From Oidiodendron maius Zn (lineage: Eukaryota > Ascomycota > Leotiomycetes > Myxotrichaceae), in the NCBI GenBank assembly GCA_000827325.1, contig KN832886.1, positions 466,925 through 530,924 on the forward strand: a stretch of DNA of 64,000 nucleotides, written 5' to 3'. The notes under the pieces were generated by a model. That model did no database searches and had not been told where the DNA came from. It was given only the letters and a program-made list of their open reading frames with translations. Numbering within the stretch: the first letter of the stretch is position 1; every line of letters begins with the position of its first letter. Position numbers and translations under genes: made by a program. This document shows, piece after piece, positions 44,347 to 54,424 of the stretch.

Positions 44347-45984
44347 ATGGCGGAGAAGGAAACCTCTACCGGCACGGCCGCACAAAACGACAATGTCGAG
44401 GCCGTTAGGGACATTGGATTAGGTGGATGGGTCCGAACCGCCTCGGCGCGCCAGGCCACCGAGGCTGAGCACTCCCTCACAATCATCCAGGGTATCAAGA
44501 TGTACCCTCAGGCGTGCTTCTGGGCTTGCGTCGTCTCCCTGGTTTACATCATGGACGGTTACGACACCGCCCTCATGGGCTCCCTATTCGCCTTCCCTAA
44601 CTTCCAGGAGCGTTTCGGCGTCCCCCAAGTCCACAAACCCGGCTCATTCCAGGTCCAAGCCAAGTGGCAGACAGCCCTTGGCCTGGCCAGTCCGCTCGGT
44701 AACATCGTCGGTATCATCGTTAACAGCTACATGACGGAGCGTATCGGCCACAAGCGCTCCGTACTCATTACCCAGTTCTTTCTCACGGGCTTCATCTTCA
44801 TCTCATTCTTCGCGCCTAGCGTAGAAGTTCTCTTTGTGGCTCAGCTGCTCTGCGGTTTCGCTTGGGGTGTGTTCTACACCCTCGCTCCAGCCTACGCCTC
44901 CGAAGTCACCCCGGTCGTACTGCGCGCCTACCTCGAGACCTTTGTCGTCCTCTGCTCGGGCATCGGCCAGCTTATCTCATATGGTGTGCTTGACGGGCTG
45001 CTCGGCAATACCACCATTTGGGCCTGGCGTATCCCCTTCGGTGTGCAGTGGGTGTGGACTATCATCATTGTACCACTTGTCGCACTGGCCCCCGAGTCCC
45101 CTTGGTGGTTAGTCCGCAAGGGCCGCCTGGAGGACGCTGTTAAGTCTATGAAGCGGTTGTCTTCAAACCAAGATGAGACCCAAATTCGCAACGCTCTGGC
45201 GCTAATGGTAGAGACCACTGAGCTGGAGCGTAGCATGACCGAGGGCGCCAGCTACATTGACTGTTTCCGCGGCGACAACCTTTGGCGCACCGAGATTGGC
45301 TGCTTCGTCTGGCTTTCGCAGGTCTTAGTCGGCTTTGGCATCACTTCCTATGCCACATACTTCTTTGAGCAGGCTGGCCTTGCCCCAGCCAACGCCTATA
45401 AGCTGACGGTGGGCCAGGGTGGCCTACACTTCGTGGCCGTGGCACTTTCGGTCTTCATCACGGCACGGTATGGACGGCGGTCCATCTACATGGTTGGATG
45501 CCTCATCATGTCATGCAGCATGTTTGTCATTGGGTTTATGGCCATTCCCACCCAGACACAAGGCATAGGTTATGGCTCGGCAGCCATGTACTATGTCTGG
45601 TATGCAACTTATGAGGCGACCATCGGGCCCATCGCCTATATCGTCGTCGGCGAGGTCTCTTCGACACGCCTGCGCTCCAACAGCATCGCGCTGGGAAGGA
45701 ACGCCTACAATGTCGTCAACATCGCTGCCACTTGTGTGGTTCCCCACCTGCTAAATCCGAACGCGAGTGACTGGAGGGGCAAGGCGGCTTTCCTGGCCGC
45801 TGGCTTTGGCATTTGCTGCGCCGTCTGGGGCTGGTTCCGTCTGCCAGAGCTCAAGGACCGCACGTACGAGGAGCTTGACATTCTCTTCTCCAAACGTCTC
45901 AGAGCGCGCGACTTTGCCAAGTACGAGTTCAACCGGGAGGTTGAGATCGAGGCCAAGTTGGCCGACTTCGAGCATCACGAATGA
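44347..45984 (+). CDS. MFS sugar transporter, alpha-glucoside type
   Basis: Plasma-membrane proton:sugar symporter of 545 aa, intronless. The ATG at 44347 (MAEKETSTGT) follows a CACC context; an upstream alternative in the same frame is unlikely. Seen: the sugar-porter signatures MDGYDTALMGSLFAFPNF in helix 1, TERIGHKRS between helices 2 and 3, PESPWWLVRKGRLEDAVKSM after helix 6, ITARYGRRSIYMVG, and PELKDRTYEELDILF at the end, as in maltose/alpha-glucoside transporters (MAL-type). The coding region is distinctly GC- and C-ending-codon-rich compared with most genes here. It is followed on the same strand by a similarly GC-rich epimerase. Confidence 0.88.
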   Translation: MAEKETSTGTAAQNDNVEAVRDIGLGGWVRTASARQATEAEHSLTIIQGIKMYPQACFWACVVSLVYIMDGYDTALMGSLFAFPNFQERFGVPQVHKPGSFQVQAKWQTALGLASPLGNIVGIIVNSYMTERIGHKRSVLITQFFLTGFIFISFFAPSVEVLFVAQLLCGFAWGVFYTLAPAYASEVTPVVLRAYLETFVVLCSGIGQLISYGVLDGLLGNTTIWAWRIPFGVQWVWTIIIVPLVALAPESPWWLVRKGRLEDAVKSMKRLSSNQDETQIRNALALMVETTELERSMTEGASYIDCFRGDNLWRTEIGCFVWLSQVLVGFGITSYATYFFEQAGLAPANAYKLTVGQGGLHFVAVALSVFITARYGRRSIYMVGCLIMSCSMFVIGFMAIPTQTQGIGYGSAAMYYVWYATYEATIGPIAYIVVGEVSSTRLRSNSIALGRNAYNVVNIAATCVVPHLLNPNASDWRGKAAFLAAGFGICCAVWGWFRLPELKDRTYEELDILFSKRLRARDFAKYEFNREVEIEAKLADFEHHE

Positions 45985-46687
45985 TCAGTGGCTATCGTCC
46001 TGTACTTCTCAAAGGGTTGTCGTCCTAGGGTAGGGTGGGACATTGGGATTAGCCTCGATGGATATACACGGGTTTCTGTTTACCCTGTTCTCTTTAATCC
46101 ACCTTTGTCAATCTACCTAGATAGCTACAACAAAATTGATTCAAAAATCATGATACCCCTAGTCAGGCACTGAGAAGTGTGCATGTCGATGAATCGTCGA
46201 GGTTGCCACCGTGATCACACTCAGGTACATAGACGCGACCTTTACCGAGAATGCATTCTCCATCACCCTTTCACAGAGGTTTTGCTCATTCCCCAACATG
46301 TACAATGCTCTGATTAGTGTATTCGGGATCATCATGACCGCTATGGCCGTTACAAGGCAGAGTTATCATCGACTTAACAAAGCTTCCCGTGCACAGGTGT
46401 GATGGCCTAACAGTGGCGAGCCCACCACTGGAGCTCTCTCTGGCGTCCAACACGGAGCCATAGAGCCAAGAATGCTGAATATGGTGGATTAGATGCGCCT
46501 ACCAGGCCAGGTAAGACCTATCCACTACCCCTCAATTATAGCGTGGCATTTATCCACGAATGCGGGCAAGGTGGGGGTACCTACATGACTCCCCGTCATC
46601 GGAACCATTATAAGTTCAAATACTTTTCTCCTTTTACAGAACTGTGCCGAGCGGCGGCATCTTGGGGACTCATCGCAATAAGGTAAA
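45985..46687. other. Intergenic
   Basis: Spacer between two GC-rich genes. No gene supported. Confidence 0.4.
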
Positions 46688-47683
46688 ATGCTGTCAGCCA
46701 ACAGCAAGCTCCGGATCCTGGTTTTCGGTGGCACAAACTTTGTCGGCCAAGCCACGGTTGTCGAAGCGCTCGCCCGCGGCCATGACGTTACGACCTTCAA
46801 CCGCGGTACGAAGCCCGCCCCTGAAGGTGCAAAGGCCATTGTTGGTGACCGCCTGGCTCCCGATGGTTACAAAGGCCTAGACGGACTGACGTTCGACACT
46901 GTTATCGACACTTGGTGGGGCGACCCCGTTGCCGTCCGCTCAGCCGTTGCTACACTCTCCGGTCGTATATCCCACTATATCTACATCTCGACTATCAGCG
47001 TCTACGACAGGGGCCGCACAAAACCCCCACTGTCTGAAGAGTCGCCGCTGCTAGACCCCGATCACTGCGATTTCACTTACGGTGCCGACAAACGGAGCGG
47101 GGAGATAGCTGCCGAAGGTGCTAATGTTCCGGTCTTAATCCCGCGTCCTGGGGTAATCGTTGACCCACGCGAGGGCATCGACGGTCGTCTTCACTGGTGG
47201 CTAGGGCGAATGGAACGAGGTGGTCTGACTTTAGCACCCGGTCCTCGAGACAACGGGCTGCAGTATGTAGACGTGCGAGATCTGGCCGCATTTGTGGTGA
47301 CGGGAGCCGAGACAGGCCTTAGCGGCGTCTATAACCTCCTGAGCCAACCGAAGCATACCACGATCGGTGAGCTGCTGGACACGGCCAATTCCATCGCCGG
47401 CGGCCGAGCCCAGTTGATCTGGAAGGATCCGGAAACCATTCTTAAAGCAGGCATTTCACCGTGGTCCGAGTTACCGTGCTGGCACCCTCCTGGGCTGGAA
47501 CATGACTGGGTATGTAATTGCAAGGCTGAGAAGGCCTTTGCTATAGGCTTTCGAGCTAGGCCGGTGCGAGAAACACTCGCCGATTCTTGGGCATGGCTTC
47601 AGACCCAAACCGAAAAACCTCCTATTTATGGTAGAAAATGGGGTCTTGATCCAGCCAAGGAGGCAGCAGTGCTTGGCGAGTAG
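46688..47683 (+). CDS. NAD-dependent epimerase/dehydratase (extended SDR), bacterial-like
   Basis: Cytosolic Rossmann-fold oxidoreductase of 331 aa, intronless. Seen: VFGGTNFVGQATVVEALARG at the N-terminus (GGTxFVG, the nucleotide-binding loop), GDR after strand 4, VIDTWWGDP, YIYISTISVYDRG, and IPRPGVIVDP. The catalytic YxxxK is replaced by YGADK (Y-G-A-D-K, about 139-143), which still supplies Tyr and Lys. Its closest known style is the short actinobacterial reductase-type epimerases (NRG, VGDR and GLQYVDVRDLA motifs), so horizontal origin is plausible. No signal peptide. It ends AKEAAVLGE. Substrate unknown. Confidence 0.8.
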   Translation: MLSANSKLRILVFGGTNFVGQATVVEALARGHDVTTFNRGTKPAPEGAKAIVGDRLAPDGYKGLDGLTFDTVIDTWWGDPVAVRSAVATLSGRISHYIYISTISVYDRGRTKPPLSEESPLLDPDHCDFTYGADKRSGEIAAEGANVPVLIPRPGVIVDPREGIDGRLHWWLGRMERGGLTLAPGPRDNGLQYVDVRDLAAFVVTGAETGLSGVYNLLSQPKHTTIGELLDTANSIAGGRAQLIWKDPETILKAGISPWSELPCWHPPGLEHDWVCNCKAEKAFAIGFRARPVRETLADSWAWLQTQTEKPPIYGRKWGLDPAKEAAVLGE

Positions 47684-48925
47684 CTTCAAGCTGAATGTGG
47701 CCAAGTTGAAGCAACATTCATGACGGGATATCCTTCGCAAGTGCTTCGGAGCTCTGAGAACTGAGCTGGTGTTGGCGCCGGAAGCTAGGTCGGGAGCTAT
47801 ACACACCTCTTCGTAATCGTATATATCGCCTAAGTCGGCGATGTTATACAGGACAGCGTTATCGTGGTCCCACAACCCGGCATGCCGTCGGCTTGAAAGG
47901 TTATCGAGTTGGCGATCGACCAAGCTATCTTAGTGTCAGTATATTGCAAGAGGTTTTCGCACTCGGCCCTATATGGATATATTCGTACGTGGCGTCGATA
48001 TGCAGGTCCTGCACGGCCGACTTTCCTGTCGACAGGCCTTTCTAGAGTTTTCTAGTTAATACACGAATGCGCTTTATCATCGTGGGTGAGACCTCTTCGA
48101 GCCGGCTTCGATCGAAAACCATTGCCCGGGGTCGAAATATCTATGAACTATTTAGCACCAGTTTCATTTGTAGCACCAGACGTTCTCAACCCCGCTAAAG
48201 GCAACTAGAAAGATAAATCAAATTTTGTAGCAAGGGTGACGGCGTCTCTTGTGCACTCTGTGGGCATTCTTCCACCTTCCAGAGTGCAAAGTTAGGTCCT
48301 GCGAGGAACTTGATATCATGAACGCCAAGATACTCAAGGCTTGGGAGTTTTCGGAGTGCGAGATAGATCACCAAGTTCACATTAAGATGAAGCCTCGTAG
48401 CCTTGAAGATAGAGAGTGATCAATATACTTATATACAAATATGTTGTCCAAATCCTATTCTACAGAAATACGCTCACGTTCATGTCGAATGCCATACAGT
48501 ACTACCTCTCCCTCCCTCAAAAAGGCCTGTAAGTAACTCCTTGGAGGTGACCGCCGGTTTTACTTCATATCTAGTTATTACCTCTTGCCAAACAACTGAT
48601 TATCTGCATTAAGTTTCAAGTTATCCAATTACTACATTACCTTGTAGCATGAAACTTGGTAAAGAGAAGTGAAATAATTGAGAATCAAAATAGAGATACC
48701 TGAAATGAACAATCAGCCATATGCAACAGTAGTTGACTAATGACTTTTAGAAGTCTAAACATCTATATTTAAGAAAGTGTGCGAGAGCAACTATTCTCCT
48801 CTATGCTAAATTGTAATTAACAGCATGATAAAGCCGTGACTATCGAGTTTCCAGAGGCTGCCCATCTCTTAAACATTCCACAAATCAACATTCCGACTTA
48901 ATTTGGCTATAATCAGCCAGGTAGG
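47684..48925. other. Intergenic with possible LRR/F-box scrap
   Basis: No supported gene. At about 48240-48390 the minus strand reads LRKLPSLEYLGVHDIKFLAG then NFALWKVEECPQ, faintly like the LRR part of fungal F-box proteins. Confidence is too low for a gene call. Confidence 0.3.
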
Positions 48926-51403
48926 TTAATCTACAATCCCCTGCGGCAAGATAGAAATATAATCTAATGGCGCGAACTCAGAACCATCTGGTTGGCCAAC
49001 AATTTTAAGTATGTTGCCCTGCTCAATGTTGAGTCCTCGGAAAGTGACGCGAGTCGCCGAGTGGCCGTCAAGATATTCTGAGAAATCATGCCCTAGCTTG
49101 TCTTCTAGGTCACCACTCCACTTCCCAACCGACTTCTCATTAAGGAAAATCTCGTACTCTGATTTACCCCCTAAGTGATCGTAGTAATTCACTGCGATAT
49201 CGTATGTGCCTGAAAGGAAGTTAAGGGCGGACTTTGCTACACCAGGTGCGTCTTTTGATATGGTTATGATAGCTTTGCCGCCGGACGCTGCCTCAGCTGG
49301 GGAGACAGATACAATCTTATACCCGTCTAACTCCATGTCCTCTGCTTCTATGCGCCAAGGGTGGTTCCCGACACGATTTGCGTCATCGGGAATGCCGCAC
49401 TTGGCAATATAGAATCCGTTAACTGCGTCACGCCACACAATGGAGTGGCCGGCCTGGTAAGCCAAACGGAGAGCGACATGCTCAAAACGTTCATCGTCAA
49501 TCAACCCTTTCAAAGCAGCCCATTGGGCAGGAAATGTCTGAGCTGTCTCTGCTCCAGTGTAGTGCGCGTCGTAGAAGTGCTGGATAACGGTCTTGCCTGA
49601 TTTCAGCTTTTGGGTGTACGGCACATGGTGGAACCACAATAGAAGCTCGTCAGGCGTTGTCTCAATGTTGTCAAATATTTCTGCCACTTCTAGTGGATAC
49701 TGACCAGAATTTTTAGTTCCAGTCGACAAAGTGCGATCCATTCCGATAGAATGTGCGTTGGCGCGTGTCCACTGGCCCCAGCCATTGCCGTCTTGGGAGC
49801 CAGGACTTGGGCCGAAGTGAGTGTACAAAATATCGCACAAGGTCTGAATACCGAGATTTCCAGTATAATTCTCATATGCTGGCCATGATTCCATCGAAAT
49901 TTTGGTGACCGTATCGACGATGGTCTTATCAATGCCAAAGGTTAATCTTGCCCAGTCTTGGACTATATCGACTGCATTGTCTGATGAGTTCCAAGCTAGG
50001 CGGCCATAGCCATATAAGTTTGCCATGGCCATATGACTTCCAAGCCAAGTTGTATCATTGCCCACATTGACAACAGCCGCATATCCGCACCGTCCCCAAT
50101 TCAAACGCTGGCCAGATACTATGTCGCTCACAATGGACGACTTCCCATCAATTCGCATATCAAAGTCGAGTATCGTTTTCCACAGCGGCGGTTGGTAGAC
50201 AACGTGAGACTGTTGGCCAAGATACTCCTGAGCAACCATAAACTCGATTACAGCATTTGTTTGCCGCAAGTTAGCAAACAATGGTGATGGAGGCTCGCGA
50301 ACTTGGAAGTCAATAGGGCCAAATTTTATTTGAATTACCACGTTGTCGTCGAATTGCGTATCTAAGTCCTTGAAGTAGTCAACGGCTGCATTTGCTCGGT
50401 CGTTTTTCCAATCAGACTCATCCAGGTGATGGTTGTATACAAACGCCCTATACATGACGACACCGTCGCCATGAGGTTTAAGAGCCCGGGCAAACATATT
50501 GGCACCATCAGCTAGGGTACGATTGTATGTCAACGGGCCTGGCTGACCTTCCGAGTTTGCCTTGATTAGGTAACCAAGTAGGTCGGGAACAACCTGATAG
50601 ACCAGTGTAGTTATGTTACTCCACCACTTGATCACTTGAGGGTCCAGCGGATCAGATGTAGAAAGACCGCCGAGCTCCCTTGGAGAGTCAAAATAAAGTG
50701 AGATGCCGATGCGAATACCATACGGCCGCATAGCATTAGCGATACGAGCGAGTCCCTTTAAGTTCAAAGGGTTAAGGAGGTTGTAACCAGCGTTAACATT
50801 ATTGACAATTGCCCCATTCAAGCGAATTGAAGCTAGCAGACGAGCATATTGAGCAACGCGTGTCAAGTCGTCCAGAACAACTCCATTTTTGAAAAATATG
50901 GATTTGCCGCCATAGCCCCTCTCTATGCTTCCATCTAGGTTATCCCATTGATTCGCCCATCTTATCGGTGCGTTCGGGTTGGATGCGTAGGCAACCTGAG
51001 AGAAGTTGCCCTGTGCCAACATCGAGAGGTACTCAAATGCGCCGTAGAGGGCGGCACGTTCATTCTGACCCAGGATTTGAACAGTTTCCCCTTTCGTGCT
51101 CAGCCAAAATCCATCCTCCTTTAGTTTTGGTATTTCTTGTGCGTTCCCTCCTGCAGAAGAGAATGAGGCCACAGTGCCGATGATAATTGTCGACGTTACT
51201 ATGGTTGTGGCGAACAAGATATCTATTTGTTGGTTAAGGATCCTATTGATACCATCTTGAAGCTCCTTTGCGGCAGTATACACAGGACTCGTTTCGCTGC
51301 TGCTCAGGGCCACAATTCTTGAAAGTTGCTTATGCTTGATTCGGATGTCACTAGGTAGTGCTGCATATCGCAGCCAAGCATCAATACCATTCTCTGGAGT
51401 CAT
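48926..51403 (-). CDS. aguA: GH67 alpha-glucuronidase
   Basis: Releases (4-O-methyl)glucuronic acid from xylo-oligosaccharides. Intronless, 825 aa from the ATG at 51403 (MTPENGIDAWLRYA). Family blocks are all present: NAPIRWANQWDNLDGSIERG, YARLLASIRLNGAIVNNVNA, GIRIGISLYFDSPRELGG, YLIKANSEGQPGP, the catalytic-site region IKFGPIDFQVREPPSPLF, SQEYLGQQSH, and WGQWTRANAHSIGMDR. It ends DYISILPQGIVD. The fungal enzyme is normally secreted, but here the start falls at the first residues of the mature protein and no signal peptide is visible; the upstream extension lacks an ATG. An unseen first exon is possible. It diverges from the SGNH esterase at 51766. Confidence 0.9.
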   Translation of the reverse strand: MTPENGIDAWLRYAALPSDIRIKHKQLSRIVALSSSETSPVYTAAKELQDGINRILNQQIDILFATTIVTSTIIIGTVASFSSAGGNAQEIPKLKEDGFWLSTKGETVQILGQNERAALYGAFEYLSMLAQGNFSQVAYASNPNAPIRWANQWDNLDGSIERGYGGKSIFFKNGVVLDDLTRVAQYARLLASIRLNGAIVNNVNAGYNLLNPLNLKGLARIANAMRPYGIRIGISLYFDSPRELGGLSTSDPLDPQVIKWWSNITTLVYQVVPDLLGYLIKANSEGQPGPLTYNRTLADGANMFARALKPHGDGVVMYRAFVYNHHLDESDWKNDRANAAVDYFKDLDTQFDDNVVIQIKFGPIDFQVREPPSPLFANLRQTNAVIEFMVAQEYLGQQSHVVYQPPLWKTILDFDMRIDGKSSIVSDIVSGQRLNWGRCGYAAVVNVGNDTTWLGSHMAMANLYGYGRLAWNSSDNAVDIVQDWARLTFGIDKTIVDTVTKISMESWPAYENYTGNLGIQTLCDILYTHFGPSPGSQDGNGWGQWTRANAHSIGMDRTLSTGTKNSGQYPLEVAEIFDNIETTPDELLLWFHHVPYTQKLKSGKTVIQHFYDAHYTGAETAQTFPAQWAALKGLIDDERFEHVALRLAYQAGHSIVWRDAVNGFYIAKCGIPDDANRVGNHPWRIEAEDMELDGYKIVSVSPAEAASGGKAIITISKDAPGVAKSALNFLSGTYDIAVNYYDHLGGKSEYEIFLNEKSVGKWSGDLEDKLGHDFSEYLDGHSATRVTFRGLNIEQGNILKIVGQPDGSEFAPLDYISILPQGIVD

Positions 51404-51765
51404 ATTGAGAGCCACGGAACCGGGTTCCCAAGTGATAAAATCGGAATCGCACGTAGATACCTGAATCCGCAAGGACAAAGCTGTATCTTACCTACCTGAC
51501 ATTAAAAGGACATGCCCATGTTCAAGCTACCCCTCAGAACCCCACACATCAGAATTTGACCAAGGTGGGGGGATAGCCATCGTGTTTAGCCTAATTACAT
51601 TACAGAACTAACGCTTACCGTACATCCGAATGCAGAGATAAATCCACCACTCTTATGCGAGAGCATAATACTGCAATAAATCGGGTCTAGAATATTGAAA
51701 AGTTTTGCTGTGAGACAAAACGTTCGAGACCTGCAAGGCTACCATTAACTAGTCTATCCAACAAT
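51404..51765. promoter_or_regulatory. Shared divergent promoter, GH67/esterase
   Basis: A 362-bp spacer between the two start codons. No GGCTAA-type XlnR site was recognised with confidence. Sharing implies joint control (inference). Confidence 0.45.
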
Positions 51766-53078
51766 ATGGCATCTCGCGACGGTAACCACTGGGTTGCCGT
51801 TTGGACGGCAATGCCTCAATTGACAGAAGATGACAACATGCCGCCGGCTCCATTTGTAAGGTTCACCAATGTTAGGATTGATCAAGGACCCGGTAAAGAT
51901 TAATAAAATGCTAGAAACAATCGGACTTGATATTTCACAATTGTACAATTCGTCAAACTTTGCGCGTATCGACAGGTGGCCAGCATCTTCGAGTCAAGAT
52001 CTCCAACACTTTCGGTCTTAGCGATCTTCGAGTGGCAGCAGTAACTATCGCCATCCCCAAAGCAAAAGAAAGCGGGCGGCCAATGGCTGGTTCCAGAGCC
52101 ATTCTCCTGGATACTGTCCAACCTCTATCGTTCAATCATGAATCGTTCATTGATATACCTAGCGGAGCTCTCGTAGTCTCGGACCCAGTGCGCTTCTCCG
52201 TTCACCCGACACAAGTCATTACTGTCAGTATATTCATGCGCAACGGGCAGACTGGTGGGCAAGTAACTTCTCATCCTGGCAGTCGTACGGAGACCTGGAT
52301 GTCGCACGGTAATCATACCATGGCAGAGGATATGAATGGTCCTAATACGCAAAGTACCTTTCACTGGTACTTTCTCTCAGGCGTTGAAGTATGGCAGCCA
52401 GCACAAAATTGTGCGTTAGTCCTTGTGGGAGACAGCGTGACAGATGGAAGGTGTAGTACCGATAACCAGAATAACCGCTGGCCAGATCTTCTATTTGATC
52501 TCATGCTTCGTCATAAGTTTGCTCAAAATATCGCCGTACTCAACCAAGCCGCAGGTGGAAACAGAATACTCCGGGATGAGAAGGGACCTAATGTCCTCAG
52601 CCGTCTTGATCGTGACGTATTTGCCCAGCCTGGGGTTCGCTATGTTATGATTTTTCATGGCGCGAACGATATAGGAACCGCCGATTCTGATACCCAGAGT
52701 CAACAAGTCATCGGAGACCGATTAATCCAGGCATACAGACAAATCATCTCCAGAGTGCATGCCTTCGGTATCCCTGTCTTCTGCTCAACCATTGGCCCCT
52801 TTATGGCCCCCAACACGAGTATTCAATCTTACGCAGAACCTACAAGGGAGCGAACGCGACAGAGAATAAATCGTTGGATAAGGGTTTCGGGGGCTTTTGA
52901 TGCTGTTATCGATTTTGACCGTGTTCTTCGAGACCCTTATAACCCTTCTTATCTGAATCCCGAGTATAATTCCGGTGACTATCTTCATCCGAACGTCAAG
53001 GCATTTCACGCTATGGCGGGAGTATTTCCACTAGATATTTTCGATAAATTTTCAAATGGTATTGAAATGTTTGATTAG
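51766..53078 (+). CDS. SGNH/GDSL hydrolase (esterase)
   Basis: Serine esterase of 417 aa. Exons 51766-51855 and 51915-53078; the 59-nt intron (GTAAGG...GCTAG) joins MPPAPF to KQSDLIFHNCTIRQTLRV, restoring the family's N-terminal beta-domain. All four SGNH blocks are present: GDSVTDG (Ser204), AAGGNR (Gly), GANDIG (Asn281) and SGDYLHPN (Asp385 and His388). Homologues are usually secreted; here residues 1-30 (MASRDGNHWVAVWTAMPQLT) match the mature start with no signal peptide. It pairs divergently with GH67. Deacetylation of xylan fragments is a reasonable guess. Confidence 0.88.
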
Positions 53079-53100
53079 GGCTTGATATTATTTCTTGAAG

Positions 53101-53432
53101 TAGAGGTTCAGTAGTGCGCAGGTTGTAGTCAGGAATCAAGGTGAAAACTCAGTTATATTGACTATAGGCTTTCGGCATAGCAGTATGCAGAAAGGCTTTC
53201 GGCATAGCTGATATGCTGAAAGCAGTGAATAACTTAAAATGATGCAGAGATAACTTAAGGAACCTCCTTAGGAATGCAATACAGTCCTTATATATATGCT
53301 TCCAGTCTTGTAGGACTCGTAAGCTCTATATGCAAGCTCAATGCAAGAGGACTGAGCACTCAATGTATAGGCTCTGTGCGTGTATCAGTGCGGTATCACC
53401 TTTCATATGCTTGAGGACCTGATATCAGTCAA
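53101..53432 (+). repeat. Repeat related to the 8775-9379 foldback arm
   Basis: Shares AGAGGTTC, GCGCAGGTTGTAGT, GGAATCAAGGTGAAA and CTCAGTTATATTGA with the right arm of the foldback element, in the same orientation, and ends with the similar TATGCTTGAGG. An internal extra segment duplicates AGGCTTTCGGCATAGC twice (53166-53212). Only one arm is present. Confidence 0.75.
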
Positions 53433-54424
53433 CATTATTTATAGAAATCAAGTTTCTTAAAATCGGATTAAACCGATATATCTTAAGTTTAGCGGCATAG
53501 ACACGACAATTAAATAGACTTAATCGTTGCTTACATTGCTTAGAATCGCTCTCTTAATAAGACCAGAAAAAAGGCCAGTATTTAGCTGGGTATAGGCCCT
53601 AGTGAAAATATATTTATTTTACTACCTTTTTCTTTAAGTAATTTCTTCTCTAACACTCTCTTTTTACTTCTAACCTTTATCCTTAGATTAGACTTTAATA
53701 GACTTGAGTATTATAGTAGAATTTATAGCTTATTATAAAGTACTATTATAATTACTATAATAGTCTATATACTTAAAGGGAGAGAATACTTAGAATATTA
53801 ATATCTTAATTATATAGAGTAAGATAGATGACTAGTTAATAAATGATAATAAGATATAGGACAGCTACAGGGCTTATTAATTAGTCACTAGAGAATTAAA
53901 CTAATTAAGTATATTTATCCTGGGAAATCTTAAGTGAACTAAACACTGCCTTTCCTTAAAAAGGAGGTTAGCCGTTTATATATAGTAACCAGTGCCTTCC
54001 TCGTGGCCCTTTGTTCAATCACCTAATATATAGTATTTAATTGGCCTCGTTTTCACGATACTGATTTGCTTAGCTAGGCATCAGCCCATAACTACACTTG
54101 CCATCTTTATAAAATGTATTCAACTCTCTGAACGTAGCTCGGTTCATTAAATTTTATAAGGCAGGCATCTTTAGCTTGTAGTAGTCCTCTAGTCCTAAAG
54201 CTGCTATTTATTGCCAATCCCCAGACACAGTTTGTCCTATATAACCTAAGAGAAGATTGCACAAAGTGCCGTATATTTCGAGTGTTATGGTAGCTGTATT
54301 GGCAAGTGGAATTGACAGGAGGGATAAGACAAATATTCTACAGTTGGTGGCAGATCTTATATGAAAAGAGCCGGGCAATGTCCTTTCGCTTTATTCAGCT
54401 TATCACATAGTATCCGCCTCTAAT
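53433..54424. other. Strongly TA-rich, no gene
   Basis: About 1 kb rich in TA dinucleotides, notably 53540-53950, consistent with RIP-mutated repeat DNA. No coding frame. Confidence 0.5.

Noticed and set aside
48195-48380. LRR/F-box-like minus-strand frame
   Set aside because: Only a faint resemblance over about 40 residues; mentioned in the intergenic note but not called.
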